From: Ignavibacteriales bacterium
Lineage (GTDB): Bacteria; Bacteroidota; Ignavibacteria; Ignavibacteriales; Melioribacteraceae
Length of the DNA: 7,545 nt
Direction of reading: 5' to 3'
Assembly: GCA_016929735.1 (NCBI GenBank)
Contig: JAFGID010000162.1
Location: forward strand, 1-7,545
Under the pieces are notes generated by a model. That model saw nothing but the letters and a program-made list of their open reading frames with translations, had not been told where the DNA came from and searched no databases. Positions 1 through 6,849 of the stretch are shown here, piece by piece. Made by a program: the position numbers and the translations under genes. How positions within the stretch are numbered: the first letter of the stretch is position 1; every line of letters begins with the position of its first letter.

Positions 1-300
1 GGTGCTAAGATTATTAAAGCACCTGTTTTAATGCATGGAAAAGCATCAAACATTATCCATGATGAAAAAACTATATTTAAAGGTATCCCTCAAAAATTTT
101 CTGGTGGGAGGTATCATTCATTAATTATAGAGAGAGAATCTTTACCAAATGTATTCGAAATATCTGCGTTTACTTCAGATGGAACGCTTATGGGAATACG
201 CCACAAAATTTTTCCACTTGAAGGAATACAATTCCACCCTGAATCGATATGGACAAATGAAGGGGCAAGAATAATCAGAAATTGGATAAAGTTAAAATAA
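1..300 (+). CDS. trpG: Anthranilate/aminodeoxychorismate synthase glutamine amidotransferase subunit, 3' part
   Basis: This is the C-terminal 99 residues of a class I glutamine amidotransferase; the reading frame is open at the left edge, so the start and the nucleophilic cysteine lie outside the window. These subunits hydrolyse glutamine and pass ammonia to the chorismate-using partner (TrpE or PabB) to make anthranilate or aminodeoxychorismate in the cytoplasm. Visible family signatures are the MHGKAS segment (fragment residues 11-16), RYHSLI (37-42), the GIRHK segment (65-69) and GIQFHPES (75-82). That last motif supplies the catalytic His (79) and Glu (81), so the visible part looks intact. 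It ends with TAA at 298-300. TrpG and PabA cannot be told apart from this piece, and many bacteria use one protein for both. The next gene is unrelated to tryptophan or folate synthesis, so this is the end of its operon or an isolated copy. Confidence 0.93.
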   Translation, partial: GAKIIKAPVLMHGKASNIIHDEKTIFKGIPQKFSGGRYHSLIIERESLPNVFEISAFTSDGTLMGIRHKIFPLEGIQFHPESIWTNEGARIIRNWIKLK

Positions 301-320
301 AAATTCAATCAAACATTACC

Positions 321-357
321 AATAATATATTTGATTGTAATCAAATAATATATTTGA
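321..357 (+). repeat. 14-bp direct repeat overlapping the palindrome
   Basis: AATAATATATTTGA occurs at 321-334 and again, identically, at 344-357, a 23-bp period. Each copy contains TATATTTG (326-333 and 349-356), which fits the Bacteroidota -7 consensus TAnnTTTG. The palindrome lies between and partly over both copies. In a region this AT-rich, short repeats can arise by chance, but 14 exact bases within 40 bp is notable. It could be two promoter cores or two binding sites. Confidence 0.6.
328..347. promoter_or_regulatory. Palindromic FNR/CRP-family-like operator
   Basis: The 9-bp arms at 328-336 and 339-347 are perfect inverted repeats around a GT centre. The core at 331-344 reads TTGAT-TGTA-ATCAA, an exact match to the FNR-type consensus TTGAT-N4-ATCAA of the CRP/FNR regulator superfamily, which includes oxygen-, nitric oxide- and cyclic-nucleotide-responsive activators. 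The centre is at 337.5, about 116 bp before the receptor start. As an RNA it would form only an AU-rich stem with a single GC pair and no trailing U-run, so a protein-binding role fits better than a terminator. Regulator identity is inferred only; no regulator gene is in the window. Confidence 0.42.
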
Positions 358-375
358 ACAGAAAAAAAATATTAT
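330..375 (+). promoter_or_regulatory. Candidate promoter(s) of the receptor operon
   Basis: Two alternatives can be drawn. In the first, TATTAT at 370-375 serves as a sigma-70-like -10 box with transcription starting near 382. The palindrome would then be centred at about -44, close to the -41.5 position of class II FNR/CRP activators, and the lack of a good -35 hexamer would fit an activator-dependent promoter. In the second, TATATTTG at 349-356 serves as a Bacteroidota -7 box with TTTG at 330-333 upstream. That spacer is 15 bp, shorter than usual, and the regulator would sit over the promoter and repress it. Another weak option is TTTG at 386-389 with TGTTTTTG at 407-414. None is proven. 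Confidence 0.25.
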
Positions 376-444
376 TAATACAAAATTTGATTAGCATAAA
401 TAAAAATGTTTTTGTATTTTAACACCTAAAAATTTATCTTAAAT

Positions 445-449
445 GGAGG
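445..449 (+). promoter_or_regulatory. Shine-Dalgarno site of the receptor gene
   Basis: GGAGG ends four bases before the ATG at 454. It is a strong anti-16S match at slightly short spacing. It supports the chosen start, as there is no other in-frame ATG near it and a signal peptide follows directly. Confidence 0.75.
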
Positions 450-453
450 TAAA

Positions 454-3246
454 ATGAAATTACTTTTCAGACTAATTATTTCGATATTAATTATTGTTAA
501 TGTATCCTACGCCACCTCCGATAAAACACTCGGGACTACCGGAAAAATAGCCGGTAGAGTAACTGATAGCAAGACTGGTGAACCCATTCCTTTTGTTAAT
601 GTAATTGTAATGGGTTCGAATATGGGTTCTGCAACAGATATTGACGGCTATTATTCTATTATTAATGTTCCACCCGGGATTTACGAGGTTAAAGCTTCTG
701 CCATCGGATACAACGCCCAAACTATTCAAAATGTTAGAGTGTCGATTGACCTTACTACCTCAATTGATTTCCAGCTGTCGGATGTCAGTTTTCAGCTTGA
801 TCAAGAGGTAGTAGTAATTGCTACAAAGCCAATGATTCAAAAAGACATTACTGCTACAACATCAATTGTTGGTGACGATCTTATCTCTTCGCTCCCCGTT
901 ACCGAGATAAGTGATGTTCTTCAGCTCCAAGCAGGTATTACGGTGTCAGGAGGGAATATTCACATTCGTGGTGGTAGAAGTGGACAGATTGCTTACCAAA
1001 TTGATGGTGTTCCTATTACTGACTCGTATGATGGTAGCAATATTGTGGATGTTAACGCAAGTGCCGTCCAAGAATTGCAGGTCATTTCTGGTGCTTTTAA
1101 TGCGGAATATGGTCAAGCAATGTCGGGCGTAGTCAACCTGGTTACAAAAGATGGTTCGAATAATTTTAATGGTTCGATTACTACATATTTTGGAGATTAT
1201 TTTTCCACTAAGAAAGATATCTTTTGGAACATTGACAAGTTCAATTTAGGTATCGAAAATATTGAAGGAAGCATAAGCGGACCAATTATTAAAGATAAGT
1301 TCTTCTTCTTTATTAACGGACGACATTATTATAATGAAGGGTATATATATGGCCATAGAATATTTAAAGTTACCGATAAGGCGGTGGAAATCCCAAATGT
1401 AAATGATTATAATATTACTCAATCGGGTGACAGCGCTTATGTTCCTATGAATCCGAATGAGAGATGGTATGGACAAGCAAAATTAACATACAGAATATTG
1501 CCTGAGATGAGATTATCTTATAACTATATGGTAGAAAGACAACATTATAAGCATTATAATGGTGCGCGCCTAACTCCTGATAACAACTTAAATAGATTTC
1601 GCAATACTTCAACAAACATTGTTTCCATAAATCACGCAATATCCAACAATAGCTTTTATACATTTAACTTTAGTTATTATTTCAAAAATTATCATCACTA
1701 TCTATTTGAAAATATGCACGAGGGTAACTCAACATTTTATATTGATAATAGAGAACTTCAAACACCACCTTATAGTTATGGTATCGGTGGAACAGATGGT
1801 AGCAGATTCACTCGAAATTCTGCAACAACAGTTTTAAAATTGGATTGGGCGACACAATTTACACAAGAAATAAATGTACAGTTCGGTGGAGAGTTCAAGC
1901 AGCATGTCTTGTATTTTCACGATATTAATTTGCAACCAAAATTGGATGCAAATGGAATAGTCGTAACCCCTTACGATGTTGATATACCACCGATAACATC
2001 GCCTGACCATAATCAATATACCAAAAAACCCTATGAGGGCGCAGCTTATGTACAGGCAAAGTTTGAAGCGTTCAATTTAATTTTCAATGCAGGTGTTCGT
2101 TTTGATATGTTCAACTCTAATGGGAAAATATTGCGAGACCCTACCGACCCAAATATTAACAATCCTTTGAAACCTGATAATCAGTTTTTCGATTACAATG
2201 GAAACGGAATTCAGGATCCTGGCGAACCAAGTAAAACTGTCGCCGATAGATTGGAATATTGGTATGACAGAGCACCAATAAAATACCAATTAAGCCCAAG
2301 ATTAGGCCTTGCATTTCCTATCACTGAAACAGGTGTAATCCATTTTTCTTATGGACACTTTTTCCAATTACCAAGTTATGAATTTATGTATCAGAATTAT
2401 GAGTTTGAAGTTTCTGATGCTTCTGGTAATGTTGGATTACTTGGTAACGCTGATTTGAAACCGCAACAAACTGTTAAAGGTGAAATCGGATTGCAACAAC
2501 AACTAACAGAAACGATGGTAATTGACGTATCGGTTTTCTTTGAAGATTTTAGAAATTTAACAGGAACTCAAAATTCAATCATTGACATGTTTGGTGGAGC
2601 AAGATTCTATGACCAATATTCGAATACAGACTTTGGTTTCTCGAAGGGCTTTATTATCAAATTAAGCCAGAGATTTTCCGAAGGATTCACTGCTAATATT
2701 GATTATACCTATTCTGTAACGAAGGGTAATGCTTCAAATCCCGCAGATGCAAGGAATGCATCTTTAGGTGGGGCCCTTCCAGAAACATATATTGCACCAT
2801 TGAATTGGGACCAGACACATACACTTAATTTTTCAGTTTCATATTCAAAAGCAAATGATTATGGCTTTTCATTAGTAGGCAATTTCTTTACAGGTCAGCC
2901 ATATACTCCTCAAGTAAATAAAAACACTCGGGTAACACAAAATGCATTTCCAAGAAATTCAGAGTACAAACCCGTAATATTCAATTTAGATATAAGAATC
3001 TATAAAGATTTTCAATTACCGTTTGGTTCAATACAGGTATTTGCAAAAGTATTTAATATACTTGATATGGATAATCCACATTCAATCTATGGCGATACTG
3101 GCGATCCATATTTTACTTTCGCAAAATATGAAGCTGAGAAGATTAACCCCAGAATGTATTACAATACATTAGATCAATTATTTACAAACCCAGGTTTTTT
3201 CTCTGAGCCGAGAAGAATTGAAATGGGTCTTTCATATAATTTCTAA
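454..3246 (+). CDS. TonB-dependent outer-membrane receptor with carboxypeptidase-regulatory-like N-terminal domain
   Basis: This 930-residue protein is predicted to import a bound ligand across the outer membrane using energy from TonB-ExbBD. Residues 1-20 form a Sec signal peptide with likely cleavage after SYA. Residues about 31-110 are a CarboxypepD_reg-like beta-sandwich (GRVTDSKTGEPIPFVNV, then DIDGYYSI and PPGIYEVKASAIGY). About 117-235 is the plug, with IHIRGGRSGQIAYQIDGVP (169-187) and the conserved stretch around EYGQAMSGVVNLVTK (218-232). The remainder is a beta-barrel with alternating aromatic strands, ending in MGLSYNF with the terminal Phe typical of outer-membrane barrels. DYNGNGIQDPGE at 580-591 resembles an EF-hand-like calcium loop and probably lies in a surface loop. 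No clear TonB box is seen. The length and architecture resemble SusC-like and Ignavibacteria receptors, but no SusD gene follows. The gene leads a probable operon with the secreted protein and PorV-like genes. The substrate is unknown. Confidence 0.92.
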   Translation: MKLLFRLIISILIIVNVSYATSDKTLGTTGKIAGRVTDSKTGEPIPFVNVIVMGSNMGSATDIDGYYSIINVPPGIYEVKASAIGYNAQTIQNVRVSIDLTTSIDFQLSDVSFQLDQEVVVIATKPMIQKDITATTSIVGDDLISSLPVTEISDVLQLQAGITVSGGNIHIRGGRSGQIAYQIDGVPITDSYDGSNIVDVNASAVQELQVISGAFNAEYGQAMSGVVNLVTKDGSNNFNGSITTYFGDYFSTKKDIFWNIDKFNLGIENIEGSISGPIIKDKFFFFINGRHYYNEGYIYGHRIFKVTDKAVEIPNVNDYNITQSGDSAYVPMNPNERWYGQAKLTYRILPEMRLSYNYMVERQHYKHYNGARLTPDNNLNRFRNTSTNIVSINHAISNNSFYTFNFSYYFKNYHHYLFENMHEGNSTFYIDNRELQTPPYSYGIGGTDGSRFTRNSATTVLKLDWATQFTQEINVQFGGEFKQHVLYFHDINLQPKLDANGIVVTPYDVDIPPITSPDHNQYTKKPYEGAAYVQAKFEAFNLIFNAGVRFDMFNSNGKILRDPTDPNINNPLKPDNQFFDYNGNGIQDPGEPSKTVADRLEYWYDRAPIKYQLSPRLGLAFPITETGVIHFSYGHFFQLPSYEFMYQNYEFEVSDASGNVGLLGNADLKPQQTVKGEIGLQQQLTETMVIDVSVFFEDFRNLTGTQNSIIDMFGGARFYDQYSNTDFGFSKGFIIKLSQRFSEGFTANIDYTYSVTKGNASNPADARNASLGGALPETYIAPLNWDQTHTLNFSVSYSKANDYGFSLVGNFFTGQPYTPQVNKNTRVTQNAFPRNSEYKPVIFNLDIRIYKDFQLPFGSIQVFAKVFNILDMDNPHSIYGDTGDPYFTFAKYEAEKINPRMYYNTLDQLFTNPGFFSEPRRIEMGLSYNF

Positions 3247-3250
3247 TTAT

Positions 3251-3257
3251 AGTAGGT
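3251..3257 (+). promoter_or_regulatory. Ribosome binding site that favours the second ATG of the secreted-protein gene
   Basis: AGTAGGT contains an AGG core at 3254-3256. Only one base separates it from the ATG at 3258, but seven bases separate it from the in-frame ATG at 3264, which is a normal spacing. The likely start is therefore 3264, giving an N-terminus of MKNKKNN, two residues shorter than the longest reading. Confidence 0.6.
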
Positions 3258-3263
3258 ATGAAT

Positions 3264-6200
3264 ATGAAAAATAAAAAAAATAATATTATAAAGTTTGCTT
3301 GTGCAATTATTTTGCTATTACCAATATTAACTTTTTCGCAGAGGAGTGATCCAAATTTGCTTTCTATTGGTTATCATACTGGTAATAGAGTAGGTATATC
3401 ATTTTATAATGATGGACAGATCGCAGGATTCAATACAGGTGTTGATATTAGAGGCGAATGGCCTCTGGGTTCGGGTGAAAATTATATCGGTGATTGCATA
3501 CCTTTAATCGGTGTTGAGTTCGTCAATAATCTGGGTGATACACTTCATTCCGTTCAAATATCGAGAGGACCAAGGCGGGGCCAATTTGACGAAAGGCATC
3601 CAACGCTTAATTATCGTTGGGCTTGGAATCCAGTGCCCGGCTTCAGGAATCCGAACTATCCATCTGTTGCAATGAGTCATTTACCGGGTTCTTGGCCTAT
3701 TGAAGGATGGAATGATCCTGTAGCAGGTACTTGGAAAGATAGTGACGGAAAAACTCAATGGTATGGTTATTTCGGTCGAGGTATCATGAATGCTGATCAG
3801 GAATCATTTTTCGAAGCAGACGACCAATGGGATGACGAATTCAATGGTAATTTTAAACCAGACGCGACGGACCTTACTCGAAATGGTATGGCTTTAGTTC
3901 TACGCCAAAGAGGTCTTCAATGGTCAAGCTTTCTAGCCGAAGATGCTATCTTTTGGTTATATGAAATTAAAAATGATGGCACAACAATTTACAGAAAAGC
4001 AAATTTCGGAACTGTAGTTGGAACACTAGCGGGTGGCGACGGGGATAGTCAAGACGATATGGCAGACTTTGACCCAAACGATTGGATTACATATTCTTAT
4101 GATAGTGACAACAAGGGTAATATCGGACAAAAAGTAGGTTGGGTTGGCTATGCATTTTTAGAATCACCGGGTAATCCTTACGATGGTATAGATAACGATA
4201 ATGATTCGGAGGATCCAATATCTCCCACTTTTGAACAGAATGATTTTTTAGCTGTTATTTATGATGCTACCAGCGCTGATGTAAGAAAAAATACAGTTAT
4301 TCTGATCGACCCAACAACCTACGAGAGGACAAAATATAAATTAAATGGACCTATTGATACAGTTTATTCTCTCGGCAAAAGATATATTATTCAATCGGGG
4401 GTTACTGTGCTGAGAGAGGGGCATATTGCAAGCTATTCAGGTGATGTTGCTATTCCTGATGTAACAGCTAATGATGGTGTAGATAATGACCTCGATGGCT
4501 TGATTGATGAAAATGAAGCAACACATTATCAAGCTAGAATAAAAAAAGGATACCCTACCGGTGTTAGATATGTTAATTACTGGACGGGAGATGGTTTGAA
4601 CGACTTGTTAATAGATGAAAGAAGAGATAACGATATAGACGAAGATGGTGATTGGAATCCGTTATTTGATGATGTTGGAACGGATGGTTTAGGTCCGAAT
4701 GATGATGATTATCCTGGTCCAGATCCAGATGGAACAGAAGGTAATGGGAAACCAGATCAGGGAGAACCGAATTTTGGTATTACAGATCCGGATGAATCAG
4801 ACCAGATCGGTTTGACTTGTTTTGACTTCTTTGAGTTAACAGCAGCACCAGATTTAAGTCAGGATGAAAATTTATGGCAAAGAATGCTACCGGGTAGATT
4901 TGATTTGGTTGACCCTACTCCAATGGATGGTGATTTTATCTATGGTTCGGGGTATTTTCCTCTACTTCCTGATAACATAGAAAGATTTTCAACTTCGCTA
5001 TTGTTTGGTGAAGATAAGAGAGATGTTACAAATAATAAAAAAATAGTTCAACAGATATATAACTCAAATTACAAGTTTCCCCAAGCACCAAGAAAACCAA
5101 CTTTATATCTAACCCAAGAGGATGGAAAAGTTAAATTATATTGGGATGGTAGTCTTTCTGAAAATTCTCGCGATTTTATTACCAAAACTTATGATTTCCA
5201 GGGATATAAAATTTATCGTTCTACTGATGCCAATTTTAGGGATTCACGATTAATTACTAATGCTTTGGGTGTTTTGTCTTTTGATAAACCTATAGCTCAA
5301 TTTGACTTAAAGGACAGTCTGAGTGGGTTTTATTATCCAAGTCCAGGCTTGCTCGAATTATATAGTGGGATAACTTTTTATCTTGGTGAAAACACGGGAA
5401 TAGTCAATACATATATTGATTCAACAGTGATTCCTGGAGTAACATATTATTATGCAGTGTGTGCTTATGATGGTGGTGTTGAAGCCTTAGACATTTTTCC
5501 CGAGGAAAATTCAAAATTTATATATCGCTCAAATACGGGTGAAATAATAACAGATGTTAACACTGGATACATCACACCTGGTAGAAGGCCAATTGGTTAT
5601 ATACCTGCCGCAGCTACTGAACTTGAAAAATCCTCATCGTTCATTGGAACAGGAAGTGGATTTGTGGAAATCATAGATGATGCTGCTATTAAAGAAGGAT
5701 ATAACTATGAAGTAGTATTCAAGGATACAGCATTACAAGGATATACAGAAAGCTGGTCCTTGCTCGACATGAATACACCAGATACGGTGTATATCTCAGC
5801 CATAAATCAAACATATATTGTCAATCCCATGGATTCAGTTGCTATTCCATCGGGGATTGATACAATACTTGTAAATAATAAAAAAGTAAGGGTCATTGGT
5901 GGATATTACAAAGCTTCTTATGATACAATAATAAATCATAGCACTAGATTTTTAGGGAACACTCCAATTGTTCATGGTGTCAGGTTGCAATTATACAATG
6001 ATGCTGTCATAAAAATTGATACCTCTAAATCTAAATTTGAAAATACAAATTCCGTTAACCCGCTTCCTGTGGTTTCGACTAATGTATTTAAATCCTACGC
6101 AGGAGATGAAGTTCGCGATGGTATTGCTATGCCTTATGACTACGTTTTTGAATTTTATAACGCAATTGTTGATACATCAGTAGCCGATACACTATATCGT

Positions 6201-6839
6201 GGTGTTAAAAGAATTATTTTACCACCAAAAGAAGCCAATTTTAAAGTAAAAAATCTAACAACAAACAAATACATTGATTATGTTTACAACATCCCAGCTA
6301 GTACTTCTAGTACAACTCATAATGTATGGTTCAAGGAAAAAATTGATACAGTAGTAAAAAGAACCTGGCAAATCAGTTTCCTTTATTATTACGATGCAAA
6401 TTTACCTCTGGAGCAAGAAGGAACTTATAGTTTTTATACATACAAACCTTTTAACAGCAAAGACAAATTTACATTTACAGTTAAAGCACCAATATTAGAT
6501 AATGATGTTGCTAAAGAACAACTCGATAGAATAAAAGTTGTACCTAATCCTTATGTTGTAACTCATGAAGGTGAGCAGAGATTATTAAGCACGCAGACAA
6601 GCGGTCGTGGGGAAAGGGAAATAAGATTTACTTATATTCCACCGGGTTCAAAAGTTACTATCTATACTGTTAGGGGTCAATTAATAAAAACACTCTATCA
6701 CGATGACCTATTTGTTGGTGACTTGTATTGGAATTTAAGAACAGAAGAAAATCTTGATGTTGCATACGGTGTTTATGTTTATGTAGTTGAAGTTCCTAAT
6801 GTCGGTACAAAGATTGATAAATTTGCTTTAATTAAATAA
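3264..6839 (+). CDS. Large secreted protein with Asp-rich repeats, Fn3-like module and T9SS type A sorting domain
   Basis: About 1,191 residues; positions here count from the alternative ATG at 3258. Residues 4-28 form a signal peptide: a Lys-rich start, a hydrophobic core and a TFSQ end. The N-terminal part (about 30-300) is a Trp/Gly-rich extracellular domain I do not recognise by name. Asp-rich segments resembling calcium-binding thrombospondin-3 or dockerin-like loops lie at 309-319 (DGIDNDNDSED), 406-420 and 457-512. Residues about 610-740 look fibronectin-III-like, with KLYWDG, DFQGYKIYRS and GVTYYYAVCAYD. Residues about 760-1080 are beta-rich and unassigned. Residues 1091-1193 match a Por secretion-tail type A domain: KVVPNPY, REIRFTYIPPGSKVTIYTVRGQLIKTL, GVYVYVVEV, KIDKFALIK. 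This predicts export across the outer membrane by T9SS, with cleavage of the tail and surface attachment or release. It sits 11-17 bp after a TonB receptor gene and 10 bp before a PorV-like gene, which suggests a receptor partner. No catalytic motif is seen, so the function is unknown. Confidence 0.88.
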   Translation: MKNKKNNIIKFACAIILLLPILTFSQRSDPNLLSIGYHTGNRVGISFYNDGQIAGFNTGVDIRGEWPLGSGENYIGDCIPLIGVEFVNNLGDTLHSVQISRGPRRGQFDERHPTLNYRWAWNPVPGFRNPNYPSVAMSHLPGSWPIEGWNDPVAGTWKDSDGKTQWYGYFGRGIMNADQESFFEADDQWDDEFNGNFKPDATDLTRNGMALVLRQRGLQWSSFLAEDAIFWLYEIKNDGTTIYRKANFGTVVGTLAGGDGDSQDDMADFDPNDWITYSYDSDNKGNIGQKVGWVGYAFLESPGNPYDGIDNDNDSEDPISPTFEQNDFLAVIYDATSADVRKNTVILIDPTTYERTKYKLNGPIDTVYSLGKRYIIQSGVTVLREGHIASYSGDVAIPDVTANDGVDNDLDGLIDENEATHYQARIKKGYPTGVRYVNYWTGDGLNDLLIDERRDNDIDEDGDWNPLFDDVGTDGLGPNDDDYPGPDPDGTEGNGKPDQGEPNFGITDPDESDQIGLTCFDFFELTAAPDLSQDENLWQRMLPGRFDLVDPTPMDGDFIYGSGYFPLLPDNIERFSTSLLFGEDKRDVTNNKKIVQQIYNSNYKFPQAPRKPTLYLTQEDGKVKLYWDGSLSENSRDFITKTYDFQGYKIYRSTDANFRDSRLITNALGVLSFDKPIAQFDLKDSLSGFYYPSPGLLELYSGITFYLGENTGIVNTYIDSTVIPGVTYYYAVCAYDGGVEALDIFPEENSKFIYRSNTGEIITDVNTGYITPGRRPIGYIPAAATELEKSSSFIGTGSGFVEIIDDAAIKEGYNYEVVFKDTALQGYTESWSLLDMNTPDTVYISAINQTYIVNPMDSVAIPSGIDTILVNNKKVRVIGGYYKASYDTIINHSTRFLGNTPIVHGVRLQLYNDAVIKIDTSKSKFENTNSVNPLPVVSTNVFKSYAGDEVRDGIAMPYDYVFEFYNAIVDTSVADTLYRGVKRIILPPKEANFKVKNLTTNKYIDYVYNIPASTSSTTHNVWFKEKIDTVVKRTWQISFLYYYDANLPLEQEGTYSFYTYKPFNSKDKFTFTVKAPILDNDVAKEQLDRIKVVPNPYVVTHEGEQRLLSTQTSGRGEREIRFTYIPPGSKVTIYTVRGQLIKTLYHDDLFVGDLYWNLRTEENLDVAYGVYVYVVEVPNVGTKIDKFALIK
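4182..4790 (+). other. Asp-rich calcium-loop-like repeat segment within the secreted protein
   Basis: Residues 309-511 contain several DGxDNDxDGxxDE-type stretches: DGIDNDNDSED at 309-319, NDGVDNDLDGLIDENE at 405-420, and a longer run from 457 to 511 including DNDIDEDGDW and GNGKPDQGEPN. Such loops in surface proteins usually bind calcium through Asp/Asn side chains and stabilise extended folds. The repeats are spaced irregularly, at about 96, 52 and 38 residues, and are not identical at the DNA level, so they look like old protein repeats rather than recent tandem duplications. Calcium binding is inferred from composition only. Confidence 0.6.
6528..6836 (+). other. T9SS type A C-terminal sorting domain (Por secretion tail)
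   Basis: The last 103 residues of the secreted protein form the beta-sandwich that directs cargo to the type IX translocon. The pattern VPNPY, then strands around REIRF and KVTIYTVRGQLI, then GVYVYVVEV and a C-terminal K-rich strand ending LIK, follows the type A tail and its FlgD-Ig-like relatives. In known systems this domain is removed by PorU after export. The presence of the T9SS core machinery elsewhere in the genome is implied but not shown here. Confidence 0.8.
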
Positions 6840-6843
6840 GGAG
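6839..6843 (+). promoter_or_regulatory. Shine-Dalgarno site of the PorV-like gene, overlapping the upstream stop codon
   Basis: AGGAG begins at the last base of the TAA stop (6837-6839) of the secreted-protein gene and ends six bases before the ATG at 6850. The arrangement indicates translational coupling within one mRNA. It also decides the start: the nearer ATG at 6845 is out of frame and reads only two codons before TGA. Confidence 0.75.
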
Positions 6844-6849
6844 TATGAT

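Larger units (their letters stand above)
301..453. other. AT-rich intergenic regulatory region
   Basis: This 153-bp gap between the amidotransferase gene and the receptor gene contains 25 G or C bases (16%). No open reading frame of note and no strong GC-rich hairpin followed by a T-run is seen, so an intrinsic terminator for the upstream gene is not evident. It holds a palindrome, a 14-bp direct repeat, and several promoter-like boxes, which are listed separately. The heptamer TTTGATT or its complement occurs four times: 307-313 (complement), 330-336, 339-345 (complement) and 386-392. It is the probable control region of the three-gene unit downstream. Confidence 0.75.

Noticed and set aside
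114..308. 64-residue open frame on the - strand across the amidotransferase end
   Set aside because: It lies antisense to a clearly conserved coding region and has no recognisable domain, so it is a shadow.
307..347. Possible intrinsic terminator for the amidotransferase gene, using the AATCAAA/TTTGATT pairings
   Set aside because: The stems are AU-rich with one GC pair and no U-run follows, so a factor-independent terminator is not supported; a protein-binding palindrome is the better reading.
911..1132. 73-residue + strand frame inside the receptor gene
   Set aside because: It is out of frame within the conserved plug-domain coding sequence, with odd composition and no ribosome binding site.
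487..2289. Five - strand frames of 60-80 residues inside the receptor gene
   Set aside because: All are antisense to the continuous receptor frame and show no domain or start signal.
4182..4790. DNA-level tandem repeat in the Asp-rich segment
   Set aside because: The similarity is in protein composition only; the GAT/GAC/AAT-rich codons do not form a regular repeating DNA unit.
454..6839. SusC/SusD-type glycan uptake pair
   Set aside because: The receptor has a SusC-like front end, but the partner has no lipoprotein signal and no SusD-like helical repeat region; it carries a T9SS tail and Asp-rich loops.
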